From assembly GCA_963844855.1 (NCBI GenBank), contig CAWJQP010000076.1, forward strand, positions 248,001 through 312,000: a stretch of 64,000 bases of DNA, read 5' to 3'. This stretch comes from DASQDN01 sp963844855 (GTDB lineage: Bacteria > Acidobacteriota > Terriglobia > Bryobacterales > Bryobacteraceae). Position 1 is the stretch's first letter. Each line of letters begins with the position of its first letter. The notes under the pieces were generated by a model that was not told the origin of the DNA, did no database searches, and was given only the letters and a program-made list of their open reading frames with translations. Below are positions 34,915-45,716 of this stretch, in pieces. The translations under genes and the position numbers were made by a program.

Positions 34915-36066
34915 CTAACCGCTGTACCGCAATGAGTCGATGATATTCGTCCGGGACGCGTGCCATGCGGGTACGAAGGAGGACACGACTCCGATCAGCA
35001 CGGCAGTCACAAGCAACAACACGGCCACCGGAGGCACAATTGTAAGCGTCTTGAACTCGGCGAAGAAGCCGGGAGCCTGCCGAATGATATTGGCAAGACC
35101 CATCGCGAGACCGTAGCCCAGTAAGCCACCTATAAAGGACAAGACTGCCGCTTCGCCAAGAACGATGCCGAGAATTTCGCCTTGCGTAAAGCCAAGGGTC
35201 TTCAGCACGCCCACTTCACGGATGCGCTCGCGCACAGACATCGCCATTGTGTTCGCCGAAACAAGAATGATCGTAAATGTCACGGCGGCGCATACGCTCA
35301 TCAAGAAGACCTTGACGTTCCCAAGCATGGAAACGAAGCTGAGCTGAAATGCCTTCTCGGTTTCCGTGCGCGTCTGGTCAGAGGAGTTGCGGAACGTTTC
35401 GTCGATGCCTTTGGAGATGCTGCTCGAATTCGCCGGGTCGTCTATGAGCGACACGAACATTCCCGCGATGTCTCGGGCACGGGGCGGCATGCTCTCAAAG
35501 AGATATTGCAAGTGGAAGAACATCGACTCATTGTCGGTGGGGAAATCGTAGATCCCGCGCACGACGAAATCCAGTCTGACTGGGAAAATGTCGCCGTCGA
35601 GAATCATGCGATCGCCATGCTTGAGGTTGTACTTGGCGGCGATGTCTTTGCCGATGATGCAGGCTGTGCGCTCGGATACAAACGCTTTCTGTTCTTCCGG
35701 CGTTAGTTTGTATTCGGGCATGATCCGGAGATAGCGCTCGGGCTCTACACCGAACCGGGAAAACATGTTCTTCGGCTCTTTATATACTCCGCCGAACCAT
35801 TGCATGACCATGGTGTCCTGAACACCAGGGACCCGCCTGATCTTGTCGCGGTACGCGATCGGCATGATGTTGGCGAGCGAGATGCGGTTACGGGTCCAGA
35901 GCCTGCGCTCCTGCTCGGGCGTCGGAGGTGTAAAGAAAAAGGCGTGATAGATCGCCATTAGCACACCCAGAAGACACAAAGAGGCGCCGACGCTGCAAAT
36001 CGTGAGGATGGAACGGCGACGGTTACGCATGGCGTTCTTTGAGATCAACGAGAAAAAGCGCAGCAT
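34915..36066 (-). CDS. ABC transporter permease, MacB/FtsX-like (first copy)
   Basis: 383 residues from ATG 36066 with AAGGA upstream. Same architecture as the next gene: helix ILTICSVGASLCLLGVLMAI, periplasmic domain with HLQYLFESMPPRARDIAGM, and three C-terminal helices ending WHASRTNIIDSLRYSG. First gene of the export operon. The 181-bp gap to the divergent metalloprotease must hold both promoters; I could not identify convincing boxes. Confidence 0.92.
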   Translation of the reverse strand: MLRFFSLISKNAMRNRRRSILTICSVGASLCLLGVLMAIYHAFFFTPPTPEQERRLWTRNRISLANIMPIAYRDKIRRVPGVQDTMVMQWFGGVYKEPKNMFSRFGVEPERYLRIMPEYKLTPEEQKAFVSERTACIIGKDIAAKYNLKHGDRMILDGDIFPVRLDFVVRGIYDFPTDNESMFFHLQYLFESMPPRARDIAGMFVSLIDDPANSSSISKGIDETFRNSSDQTRTETEKAFQLSFVSMLGNVKVFLMSVCAAVTFTIILVSANTMAMSVRERIREVGVLKTLGFTQGEILGIVLGEAAVLSFIGGLLGYGLAMGLANIIRQAPGFFAEFKTLTIVPPVAVLLLVTAVLIGVVSSFVPAWHASRTNIIDSLRYSG

Positions 36067-36250
36067 AACTGTTCCTTGGATACCCTTCAGTTTAGCTCCT
36101 TAGCATATACGTCCTAAAACGTCGGTAAGTTCGCTTGGCGGCTTAAGTGTCCTGACGGATAGCCGGGGGTGTTTGTTTGGGACGTTTATCGTAGTTGCCC
36201 GTACCTCTTTATGAGGCTGCCGGTACTTTCGTAATAAGGTCTTTTTTTTG

Positions 36251-39200
36251 ATGCCTTACACCGCTACACAAAGCTACAATGCTTTGTTTCGGAGCGATTA
36301 TTTGTCACGATTTCTAATTAAGTCGTCGTTAGTGACGCTTTTGTCCCCTCTTTTTGCCTATGGGTCGGAGTTTGACCGGATTCGCGAGCTGAATCAACAG
36401 ATCCTGAGCGATTTAAGCAATAAGAATGCGCGGCACGCCGCGGCTTCAAATTCGCTCCTACACGAACGGGCTGAGTTACTGAGCGGAATAATTGCCGCAG
36501 ATCCAGCTTCCGCATTGAACTTGCTCCTGCGTCCCGAGGAACTCCGCGAGCTACGGAATCGAGCTGGCGTCAATAAGGGGCTTCTCGAACGGACTTTTGC
36601 CTACACGGGTCCAGTTGAATCGACCGTGATCGATGAGCCTCAGCGAAGACGAAGCGTACGGAGCTATGTGTTCGACAGCGGGAACGAAACGCTCACCGCG
36701 TTTGGAGGGCCAGGGCTTTCGCTTCGATGCGGTGATGAAGCACGGCTCGAGGGCTTTCGACTCGGAGGGATGATGCTGGTCATGGCGGCGGCTGTCGAAC
36801 GCCGCGCCGAACCGGCCGCCGAGTGCAGGACAGATGGAGTACAGAGGGTCGCAGTGATCCTGGTGAATTTTCCCGGCGCGGCGGCGCCGTCGATCACAAA
36901 AGCCCAAGTGGGCGATATCGTATTTGGGACGTCAGGGCGATCGGCCGCCTCATTCTATAAAGAAGCGTCTTATGGGCAACTCGAGTTAACCGGCGATGTG
37001 TACGGCTCGTATACACTCGATCGCGCCTACAGGTGCGGCGAGTTTGTACAAATGAGAACGGCAGCGCTGTCAGCAGCCGATGCCGAAATCGATTTCAGCC
37101 GCTATTCCCGCATTCTGGTAGTGCATCCGGACATCGCCGGATGCGAAACCAGCGGCCAGGGAACCATCGGATGTACGCTCTTGGTTTCGCCGAATGAAAT
37201 TATTCGGGGCTCTTACGCTGCAGTTTCGGCCTCAACTCCCGAAGAACTGACGCTGACTGTGATCCACGAACTTGGTCATAACATGGGGATCGGTCACGCG
37301 CGCACGATTCGTTATCCGGGAACGACGATCGGTCCGGAACGTGGTCTCGCCACATTCGAAGAATACGGAGATTTGTTCTCCGTTATGGGCGCCGGTGAAG
37401 CGCATTTTGCGGCCTCGCAAAAAGTAGCGCTCGGCTGGGTTAAGCAACCGGGAGGCTATATTGCGGTTCAGAGCGCTGGGACTTTTGATTTGACTCCCTT
37501 GCAGTCGACGGGCTCGGGTCTCAAAGCCCTGCGTATTAAGCGGAATACGGGAGACGAGGCGTTGTGGGTCGAGTACAGGCAACCCACTGGGGCGTTTGAC
37601 CGCGTGGAAACTACAGGTCTCCGAGCGATGTTCGAAGGGGCATTGATTCACGTTCAGACTACAGACACTGAGCTTTATTCTGACCTGCTCGACTTCACGC
37701 CGGCGAGTATCGACGAGGCGCGTCAACTCCTCCTGCCCGGTTACTTCACCGATCCTGTCTTACGGCCCGGGCAAACGTGGAGCGATCCTTTCAGCGATCT
37801 GACGATTGAGGTCGTATCCATGACTCCTGAGCGTCTGCGAGTCGCGGTACGGTACGATATGCCCTGCGCTAGCGTGTCGGGAATTACAGAGGGCGCAATG
37901 ATCAGTCCGGAGGGCCGGCCGACGCCAATTTCTGTGACAGCCGGGCCGGAATGCTCCTGGAGCGCAACAGCTAGCAGAAGCTGGATGGATGTGCCGGGCG
38001 GCTTAAACCGAAAAGGTAGCGGGACAGTCACGCTTGAAGCGCAGCGGCACTCCTCGGCGCTGACGCGACACGGCGCCGTCACAATCGAGCGGAAAACCTT
38101 TGCCGTTATGCAAAGCGGTCCGGCGGCGGGGCCAAGTGTTGTCAACTTTGGTCCAAACCGTGGGAGTTTTGAGAACCTCGCGTGGATACCCACCGAAACA
38201 ATCGTTACGGACGCGAACGGAACGGGGGATCTCAAAGAGCTCTTTATCCTTATAAATGAGTCGCAGACGGAAATGAACGGCTGTCTCGCGCGATATGACT
38301 TTGCCACACGAACTCTAGCGTTGAAAGTGCCGTCGACCAGTAATTATTCGATCGACACGATTCGCAATGGCGAGTTTGACTACATCGAAAATTCCCGTTG
38401 TGCAGCGGGTTATCCGTCGGTTACGGCAGTTTCGGACACGGAAACCTATGTTTGGATGGAATTCGCGTTCCTTCCCGGAGTGAGCCGGCCGCAGGAGATC
38501 TACACGATGGCCGTCGACCGCAGCGGTGCGACGACCGGCTGGGTTCGTCAGGGTTCTTTCAGTTTCGACAGAGTATGCCGCGTTGTTCCGAGACCGTTCC
38601 GCTCGAATATCGGGGCGGGCGCGGGTATCTATCCGTTCCAGGCTGTTCCGACGTCGGAGCCTTGCGCCTGGCAGGTATCGTCGGGGAGTCCGTGGATCAA
38701 AGTGGAGACGAATCCATCCGGCAACGAATATGCCGTCGTTATCTATTCGGTGGAGGCCAACCCCGGACCTGGTCCGCGTACGGGCTCCCTCACTCTTGGG
38801 GAATACACTATCCAGGTAATACAAGCCGACCCCCGAGCAATTCGATTGTCGGATTTCGTGGTGAGTCCGGCGGAGACGACGGTCTCAAGCGGGCGCGGGG
38901 TGGTCAGCATTTCGGTGCGGGCGGCGGACAAGGCCGAGTGGCAGATAACGAACACGACTCCGTGGCTTTCCGTGTTGGACCGGGGAGGAGATTTCGTAAC
39001 AATAACCCACGACGTGAACAATACAAGCTCAGAACGCCGAGCCTCGCTGACGATTGCGGGACACACTGTCGTGATTCGGCAGATGGCGGGCGATCCGCTT
39101 CGACCAGCCATTGCAGAAGGTGGAGTCGTGAATGCAGCCAGCTTTCTCACCGGAATTTCGTCGGGGGCATGGTTCACGGTCAGAGGGGTCAATCTGTCGG

Positions 39201-39820
39201 CCACGACCCGTACGTGGACCGGCGCCGATTTCAATGGAGATCGTTTGCCGACCAGCCTTGATGGCGTACGCGTGCTGGTGAACGGGAAACCGGCGTACGT
39301 CTACTACGTGAGTCCGACGCAAATTAACGCGCTGGCGCCTGAAGATGCAGCGCTCGGTTCCGTACCGATAGAGGTAGACAACAATGGACGCCGGAGCTTG
39401 TTCGAAGTGACTCTTCGCCGGTTGCGAGCTCCGGGACTCTTCATGATGCCGGCTCCGGTTGCACGACTTGCGGCTGCGACGTTGACCGATGGGACGCTGG
39501 TGGCGCCAGATGGTACATTTTCGGGCTCGTCCACGCGTGGAGCCAAGGCGGGTGATGCTATCTCCCTCTATGCCACAGGCCTGGGAGCAACGACTCCTGC
39601 CTATCCTGAGGGCCGCATCCTCGAAGCGCCGCTCGCGATAGCGACTCCAACCGTAACAATAGGTGGTCGTTCGGCTAGGGTGCTGTATGCCGGCCTCGTC
39701 AGTCCTGGACTGTATCAGGTCAACATCGAAGTGCCGGAGGTTCCATCGGGCGAACACGAGATCATTGTGACGGCGCAGGGGACGCGCACACAACAACGAG
39801 CCATGTTGTTTGTTGAATAG
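36251..39820 (+). CDS. Secreted M11/gametolysin-like metalloprotease with BACON repeats and TIGR03437 domain
   Basis: About 1189 residues from ATG 36251 (a TTG three bases earlier also reads). A late hydrophobic signal (FLIKSSLVTLLSPLFAYG) precedes a protease domain with VIHELGHNMGIGHA (HExxHxxGxxH, around residue 340). Three BACON-type repeats follow (CSWSATASRSWMDV, CAWQVSSGSPWIKV, AEWQITNTTPWLSV), each with the CxW...SPWI pattern, then the C-terminal Solibacter-family domain (SGAWFTVRGVNLSATT, YYVSPTQINALAPEDAALGS, GDAISLYATGLGATTPAYPE). Predicted extracellular. Eight T's directly before the start are notable. Substrate unknown; BACON repeats usually bind carbohydrate. Confidence 0.9.
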   Translation: MPYTATQSYNALFRSDYLSRFLIKSSLVTLLSPLFAYGSEFDRIRELNQQILSDLSNKNARHAAASNSLLHERAELLSGIIAADPASALNLLLRPEELRELRNRAGVNKGLLERTFAYTGPVESTVIDEPQRRRSVRSYVFDSGNETLTAFGGPGLSLRCGDEARLEGFRLGGMMLVMAAAVERRAEPAAECRTDGVQRVAVILVNFPGAAAPSITKAQVGDIVFGTSGRSAASFYKEASYGQLELTGDVYGSYTLDRAYRCGEFVQMRTAALSAADAEIDFSRYSRILVVHPDIAGCETSGQGTIGCTLLVSPNEIIRGSYAAVSASTPEELTLTVIHELGHNMGIGHARTIRYPGTTIGPERGLATFEEYGDLFSVMGAGEAHFAASQKVALGWVKQPGGYIAVQSAGTFDLTPLQSTGSGLKALRIKRNTGDEALWVEYRQPTGAFDRVETTGLRAMFEGALIHVQTTDTELYSDLLDFTPASIDEARQLLLPGYFTDPVLRPGQTWSDPFSDLTIEVVSMTPERLRVAVRYDMPCASVSGITEGAMISPEGRPTPISVTAGPECSWSATASRSWMDVPGGLNRKGSGTVTLEAQRHSSALTRHGAVTIERKTFAVMQSGPAAGPSVVNFGPNRGSFENLAWIPTETIVTDANGTGDLKELFILINESQTEMNGCLARYDFATRTLALKVPSTSNYSIDTIRNGEFDYIENSRCAAGYPSVTAVSDTETYVWMEFAFLPGVSRPQEIYTMAVDRSGATTGWVRQGSFSFDRVCRVVPRPFRSNIGAGAGIYPFQAVPTSEPCAWQVSSGSPWIKVETNPSGNEYAVVIYSVEANPGPGPRTGSLTLGEYTIQVIQADPRAIRLSDFVVSPAETTVSSGRGVVSISVRAADKAEWQITNTTPWLSVLDRGGDFVTITHDVNNTSSERRASLTIAGHTVVIRQMAGDPLRPAIAEGGVVNAASFLTGISSGAWFTVRGVNLSATTRTWTGADFNGDRLPTSLDGVRVLVNGKPAYVYYVSPTQINALAPEDAALGSVPIEVDNNGRRSLFEVTLRRLRAPGLFMMPAPVARLAAATLTDGTLVAPDGTFSGSSTRGAKAGDAISLYATGLGATTPAYPEGRILEAPLAIATPTVTIGGRSARVLYAGLVSPGLYQVNIEVPEVPSGEHEIIVTAQGTRTQQRAMLFVE

Positions 39821-39867
39821 CGCTCCGGAAGAAATTCTCTTGGCTCGATGGAACGGGTCGATAAGGT

Positions 39868-41943
39868 GTGGGAGGTCTGTCTCACACTTTGCGCGGTCGG
39901 ATATCAGTTTTGGGGCTTGCGGCTGCGGTCTGCATCGCAGCAGTGGCATTGTCCATACCAAAGAGTCGTTCGCGGCGAGCTCATGGTGGTCAAATCTTCC
40001 GGGTAGCTTACGATGGTTCCCCTCCGCTATCCGAGATCGGACCGAACGGCGAGCCGGGTGGACTTGCGGTGGCTCTCCTGAACGAAGCGGCTAATCGCCG
40101 GGGTATCCGTTTGCAGTGGGTCCTAGTCCAGGGCACCAGCCCAGATACGGCCCTGACGAAGGACATCGTCGACATTTGGCCAGCGGTGGCCCCGTCGCCG
40201 GAGCGGGAGAAACGTTACCATCTCACGAAACCGTGGATGGCGGCCTCCTTCGCGCTCGTTTCGCGTAAACGAAGCGCAGTAAATAGCCCGGCGGACATCA
40301 CCGGAAAAGAAGTTGCAATTACAGGCTTCCCGGTCGCTAAATCGGTAGCTCGCCAACATTTGCCGTATGCCATTCTGCAAACAGGAACATCCCGGTCCGA
40401 CGTGCTTCGAAGTGTGTGCCGCGGTTCGGTGGCGGCTGGATTTGACGAAGCGTCCTATCTCAGCATGCTGCTGCTCGACAGACCCGCTGAATGCTTCGGT
40501 GTTCCGCTTCATGTTCAGTTAGTTCACGGAGCTACCAGTCCGGTCAGTATCGCGGCTCGGCGGAACGCGCGGATCGCGGCTGATGAACTCCGTTCCGCCC
40601 TTGACGACATGGCAGCCGACGGTACAATGACTGCCGCGCTTGACCGATGGGCATCCTTTTCGGCCAACGAGACTCGTTCCATTTTTGAACTGCGAAACTC
40701 TCAGAAGAGACGAACCTACCTTCAATGGGGGCTTGCGGGTAGTCTTATTGCTCTGACGTTGCTGGCGTGGCAAGTCTTGCGGGCGCAACGGGCGGCAAGC
40801 CAGGCCCGGCGGGCCAATGGAGCTAAGTCCGAATTCCTGGCCAACATGAGCCATGAGATTCGTACACCGATGAATGGAATTCTCGGCATGCTCGATCTGG
40901 TGCTGGACGGGCCAATCACGGAGCAGCAGCGAGACGATATTCGAATTGCACGGGACTCATCGGCTGCACTGCTGGCAATTCTCAAAGACGTTCTCGACCT
41001 TTCAAAGATCGAGGCGAAACGTATGAAGGTTTTTGAGACTCCGTTCGATCCGCACGCATGCCTGACCGGGGTAGTTCGGCTGTTTGAGGGTGTTGCGCGC
41101 GATAAGGGCCTCAAACTGGAGATGCTTTGCTCGGACGTTCCAAAATGTGTTCGAGGAGACGAGATTCGACTCAGGCAAGTTGTGACAAACCTGATATCGA
41201 ACGCGTTGAAGTTCACCGATGCCGGCGGCGTAGTTGTGGAATTGAGTGCCGAAGCATCGTCTGCGGGCACGGCGCTGCTTCGAATCAAAGTTCGCGATAC
41301 GGGCATCGGCATTCCAATCGGAAAGCAGAAACATCTGTTTTGCAAGTTCAGCCAGGTCGATAGTTCGCCGAGCCGGCGCCATGGAGGCACCGGGCTTGGT
41401 CTGTCGATCGCCAAGTCGCTTGTCGATTTGATGCAGGGCTCTCTTACCTTTTCGAGCGTCGCGGGACAAGGATCCTGTTTTCGGGTGGAGATTCCGTTTA
41501 AGGTCGCTTCACCTGAGGAACAGGCTGCGCTGGAAAGTGTTGCGCGAACATCCTGCAAGCGCAGCGGACCGATCGGTAGGATTCTAGTCGCCGAGGACAA
41601 TCGAATCAATCAGCTCGTCATCAGCAGATCACTGGAACGTCTGGGATATGCCGTCGACATCGCCGAGAACGGAGAAATCGCAATAGAACGCTGCAGAAAC
41701 AATACATACGCGGCGATATTAATGGATTGTCAGATGCCCGTGATGGATGGCTACGAGGCTACCGCAGCCATCCGTAAGGGCGGTCTTGTTGATCGATCCG
41801 CGCCGATCATCGCTGTGACTGCGCATGCAATGCGCGGCGACGAAGAACGCTGCCTGGAAGCGGGTATGACGAATTACATCACGAAGCCGGTTTCAAAAGC
41901 GGATCTGATCCGAGTGCTCTCGACACTGAACGCGAGCTCGTAG
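39868..41943 (+). CDS. Hybrid histidine kinase with periplasmic solute-binding sensor domain
   Basis: 691 residues from GTG 39868. N-terminal helix (ISVLGLAAAVCIAAVALSI), a periplasmic SBP_bac_3-like domain (FRVAYDGSPPLSEIGPNGEP to about residue 265, with DIWPAVAPSPEREKRYHLT), second helix (WGLAGSLIALTLLAWQVL), HisKA with FLANMSHEIRTPMNGILGML, HATPase (VTNLISNALKFTDAGG, DTGIGIPIGKQ, GTGLGLSIAKSL), and a C-terminal receiver with DCQMPVMDGYEATA. Probably senses a small ligand such as an amino acid or organic acid. The phosphorelay output protein is not adjacent. 47 bp after the metalloprotease gene. Confidence 0.95.
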   Translation: MGGLSHTLRGRISVLGLAAAVCIAAVALSIPKSRSRRAHGGQIFRVAYDGSPPLSEIGPNGEPGGLAVALLNEAANRRGIRLQWVLVQGTSPDTALTKDIVDIWPAVAPSPEREKRYHLTKPWMAASFALVSRKRSAVNSPADITGKEVAITGFPVAKSVARQHLPYAILQTGTSRSDVLRSVCRGSVAAGFDEASYLSMLLLDRPAECFGVPLHVQLVHGATSPVSIAARRNARIAADELRSALDDMAADGTMTAALDRWASFSANETRSIFELRNSQKRRTYLQWGLAGSLIALTLLAWQVLRAQRAASQARRANGAKSEFLANMSHEIRTPMNGILGMLDLVLDGPITEQQRDDIRIARDSSAALLAILKDVLDLSKIEAKRMKVFETPFDPHACLTGVVRLFEGVARDKGLKLEMLCSDVPKCVRGDEIRLRQVVTNLISNALKFTDAGGVVVELSAEASSAGTALLRIKVRDTGIGIPIGKQKHLFCKFSQVDSSPSRRHGGTGLGLSIAKSLVDLMQGSLTFSSVAGQGSCFRVEIPFKVASPEEQAALESVARTSCKRSGPIGRILVAEDNRINQLVISRSLERLGYAVDIAENGEIAIERCRNNTYAAILMDCQMPVMDGYEATAAIRKGGLVDRSAPIIAVTAHAMRGDEERCLEAGMTNYITKPVSKADLIRVLSTLNASS

Positions 41944-41950
41944 ACCGGGT

Positions 41951-44900
41951 TTATTTCTTCTCAGATTTCTTCGCCACAATACGAACACGTCTGGGCTTAC
42001 GAGTGACCGGGCGTGGATCAAAGGAGTCACTCACCAGGTCGGCCTGCTCCTGCTCATGGCGTTTCGTCGTACCGGCCGCCGGACTCGCGCTCTCGGGGCG
42101 GCCGGCATAGTTAATTACGCGATCCGATGAGTCCAATAACGGCTGCATGTTTTCCTGCATGAACCGCCATGGACCCATGTTCCGCGGTTCCTCCTGGACC
42201 CAGTAGATTTCCGCGTTGGCAGGGTACTTATTGAGAATTGCTTCGATTTGCTCTTGCGGGAACGGATACATCATTTCCGTCCGCACGATAGCGACGTTCT
42301 CCACTTTGCGCTGTTCGCGACCAGCGACCAGGTCGTAATACACTTTGCCGGAACAGAACAGAATCCGGGAAACGTTCTGTGGCTTCACGAAGGAATCGTC
42401 GATTACTTCCTGGAATCCACCCGACGTGAAATCGGCGAGAGTCGAGACTGCTTTGGCCGCACGCAGGAGACTCTTGGGCGTGAACAGGATCAGCGGTTTA
42501 CGGACGGGTTTGCCTGCCCCTCCGCCACGCATCTGGCGCCGTAAGACATGGAAGTATTGCGCCGGCGTAGTACAGTTCCCGACCTGCATGTTGTTTTCAG
42601 CGCAGAGCTGGAGAAAGCGTTCGATGCGCGCGCTGGAGTGCTCAGGGCCCTGGCCCTCATATCCGTGCGGCAGTAGCAGGACAAGTCCGGACGGCTGCCC
42701 CCATTTCGTCTCCGCGCAGGACAGGAACTGGTCGATGATGATCTGCGCCCCATTGACGAAGTCTCCGAACTGACCTTCCCACAGAACGAGCGCGTCGGGC
42801 TCGACGAGACTGATACCAAACTCGAAGCCCATGACGGCGAATTCACTCAGCGAACTGTCCCAGACCCCGAAGTTCGCCTGCTGCGGAGAAAGGTTCATCA
42901 GCGGAACGAATTTGTCGCCGTTCTCGAAGTCGTAGAGTTCGAGATGGCGTTGACTGAACGTCCCGCGACCAACGTCCTGACCACTGAGTCGAACGGGGTT
43001 GCCCTCGAGTAAGAGACTGCCGAAGGCCATCGCTTCGCCAAAAGCCCAATCCATGGGAGCGCCGTTCAACGCCTCGCGCCTTTTGTCCATCATGACTTTC
43101 AGTTTCGGATGAAGATGGAATCCGTCAGGAACCGAGACTAGGCCCTCAACGACCTTTGATGCCAATTCGGGACTAATGGCCGTAGGCGCCGCGCCGGTGG
43201 AAGTCGGTACCGGCGGAGCGTCCTGAAGTTCGTACGCTTCAGCGTTTTTCTTAGCGGTATCGTACCCTTCGGACAACCGCGCAATGTAGGCTTTCTTCCG
43301 TTCTTCGTAGCTGGGTTGCGCCAGTACTTTCTCGCGAACCAGACGCTGAGAATACTGTGTAAGAACCGTTGGCTGCTGTTTGATCTTTTGGTACATCAAC
43401 GGTTGAGTATACGTAGGATCGTCACCCTCATTGTGGCCGTGACGGCGGTAGCAGACGATATCAACGACGACGTCCTTCTTAAACTCCTGTCGGAAGTCGT
43501 AAGCCATCTTCGCGACGCGGACGACCGCTTCGGGGTCGTCGCCATTGACGTGCCAGATAGGAGATTGGACGGCGCGCGCAATGTCAGTGGCGTAGTGTCC
43601 TGATCGCGCTTCCTCGGGCGGTGTCGTGAAACCAATCTGGTTATTGATAACGATGTGAATTGTGCCGCCGGTTGAATAACCCTCCAAACGTGACAGGTTC
43701 ATGGTCTCGGGGACTACACCCTGGCCCGCAAACGCAGCGTCACCGTGAATCAAGACCGGGAGCACCTGTTCGCGGCTCGGTATCACCCATGTTGTCCTGG
43801 CGCGCGCGCACAATTCCCTGCACGACGGGGTCGACAGCTTCAAGGTGGCTAGGGTTGAATGCCACCGACATATCAATGGTGTGACCTTGCGATGTGATGC
43901 GCTTCCCCGATGAGCCGAGGTGATACTTCACGTCACCCGAACCGTAGGCATTGGATGAAGAATTAGCTGCTTCCTCAAACTCGGCTATAACCTGATGGAT
44001 CGGCTTCCCGATGATATTGGCGAGCACATTCAAGCGGCCGCGATGCGCCATGCCAATCGCAATTTCTTTTACACCATCGGCGGCGGCACGCTCGGCGATC
44101 TCGTCAAGCGCAGCTATGGTCGAATCGCCTCCTTCGAGGGAGAATCGCTTCTTGCCGATGAATCGAGTGCCCAGAAACTGTTCGAACGTTTCGGCCTCGA
44201 TCAAACGATCGAGGATCTGTAGGCGCGCCTTAACGTCGAGAGGCGACTGATTCCTCGTGGATTCCATGCGATCCCGAAGCCAGTTTTTCTGCTCCGGCAC
44301 GGGGATGTACATGTACTCGGGACCTACGCTTGCCGAGTAGGTCTGTCGGAGATCTTCGAGAACCTCTCGTAGTAGACGATTGCCTTCCGTCACAACACGC
44401 CGGTCGAGGTCCCACATCGTGAGGCCATGTGTGGCGGGATCGAGGTCCGGGTGCATTGGACGAGTGCTGCCGAGCGGATCGAGATTCGCAATCAGGTGGC
44501 CACGAACGCGGTATGCGTTGATGAGGTGCGCGACAGCTGCTTCTTTGTGTGGGTCGCCTGAGGGAACGGGTGCTGCCGCAACAGCCGCCGACGGAGCTTC
44601 TTCCTGAAGCTTGACAGGGCGGTACGACATGCCCAATTCTTCAAAGATGTTTTCGTAGAAGTTGTCGTTGCCGTTGAGCAGCGCGTGGAAACGACCAAGA
44701 AAACGGCCTGAGTCGGCCCCTTGGATGATGCGGTGGTCGTAGGTACAAGTGACCATCATCACCTTGCTGATTCCCAATTGTGCCCGCGTTTCAGCGGGTG
44801 TTCCAGCGTACTCTGCCGGATAATCCATAGCGCCAGTCGCGATGATCGCGCCCTGTCCGGCCATAAGACGCGGCACCGATCCGAACGTGCCTACCGTACC

Positions 44901-45593
44901 TGGATTCGTCAGCGAGATCGTCGTGCCCTGAAAGTCAGCAGGCATCAGTTTGCTGGTACGGGCGCGGGCGACGATGTCATCGAACGCGGCGAGGTACTGG
45001 TTGAAGGCTAATCCAGCGGCGTTTTTGATGTTGGGGACCATCAGCGAGGATGACCCATCCTTGCCTTTCACATCGACAGCAAGACCGAAATTGACCTGCT
45101 TGCGAACGATGCGGAACGGTTGTCCGTCCTGCTCGGTGTAGGCATCGTTCAACTGATGGAGCTGCTCGAGAGCTCGGAGGATGGCCCACCCAATGATGTG
45201 CGTGTAGGAAACTTTACTCTTCCCGATGATGGTCCGATGTTGATTAATGAGCTGGCGATTCTCATCAAGAACTCGAACCTGAACAATACGTTGGGACGTC
45301 GCCGTCGGGACCGTGAGGCTTACCGCCATGTTCTCAGCGATTTTGCCTGCAACCCCACGAAGGGGCACGAGTTCTTCGTTAGCTCCGACTGAAATGGCAG
45401 GCGCCACCTTAGCGGCAGTCGCTACCGGCGCTCGTCCGTTCTTTGCCGGAACGGGCGACGCTGCGTGACCGTTGCCCTCAAAGACGTCTTTCCAACTTTC
45501 ATCAACGTTCTTCCGATCATGGAGATACGTCTGGTAGAGCTCTTCTTCGAGCCAACTGTTGATCCCGAGCTTGGGGTCGTTTTGTTCAGACAT
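41951..45593 (-). CDS. kgd: Multifunctional 2-oxoglutarate dehydrogenase E1 with N-terminal E2-like domain (Kgd/OdhA type), one apparent frameshift
   Basis: About 1213 residues after joining two frames near 43795 (one extra base). Starts SEQNDPKLGINSWLEEELYQ, an E1o N-terminal segment; then an acyltransferase-like E2 catalytic domain (VSYTHIIGWAILRALEQL, GTTISLTNPGTVGTFGSVP, CTYDHRIIQGADSG) without a lipoyl domain; then the thiamine-diphosphate dehydrogenase (AYRVRGHLIANLDPLG, EIAIGMAHRGRLNVLANI, LIHGDAAFAGQGVVPETMNL, GFTTPPEEARSGHYATDIA) ending MGPWRFMQENMQPL. This fusion is typical of Actinobacteria and occurs in some Acidobacteriota. It feeds succinyl-CoA in the TCA cycle. No separate sucB or lpd here. 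Confidence 0.95.
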
Positions 45594-45716
45594 GCGTGGA
45601 GATAGTGCCGTGCGGGGCGTTCTGGCGCTCTTATCCTAATAATAGCGTGAAGCGGACTATCGGGGCCATGGACGTACTGGCGCTGGCGCAGTCATGTGTA
45701 TGACTCCTTACGAAAA

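Noticed and set aside
38398..39961. Frames of 287 and 310 residues overlapping the metalloprotease gene on both strands
   Set aside because: Composition is typical of GC-rich shadow frames; the 36251-39820 frame has clear domains.
40722..41609. Minus-strand frame of 295 residues within the hybrid kinase
   Set aside because: Antisense to HisKA/HATPase motifs; no independent evidence.
43740..43876. Programmed frameshifting in kgd and in other broken genes
   Set aside because: No slippery heptamer with downstream structure was seen, and breaks occur at many unrelated places in the window, so consensus error is simpler.
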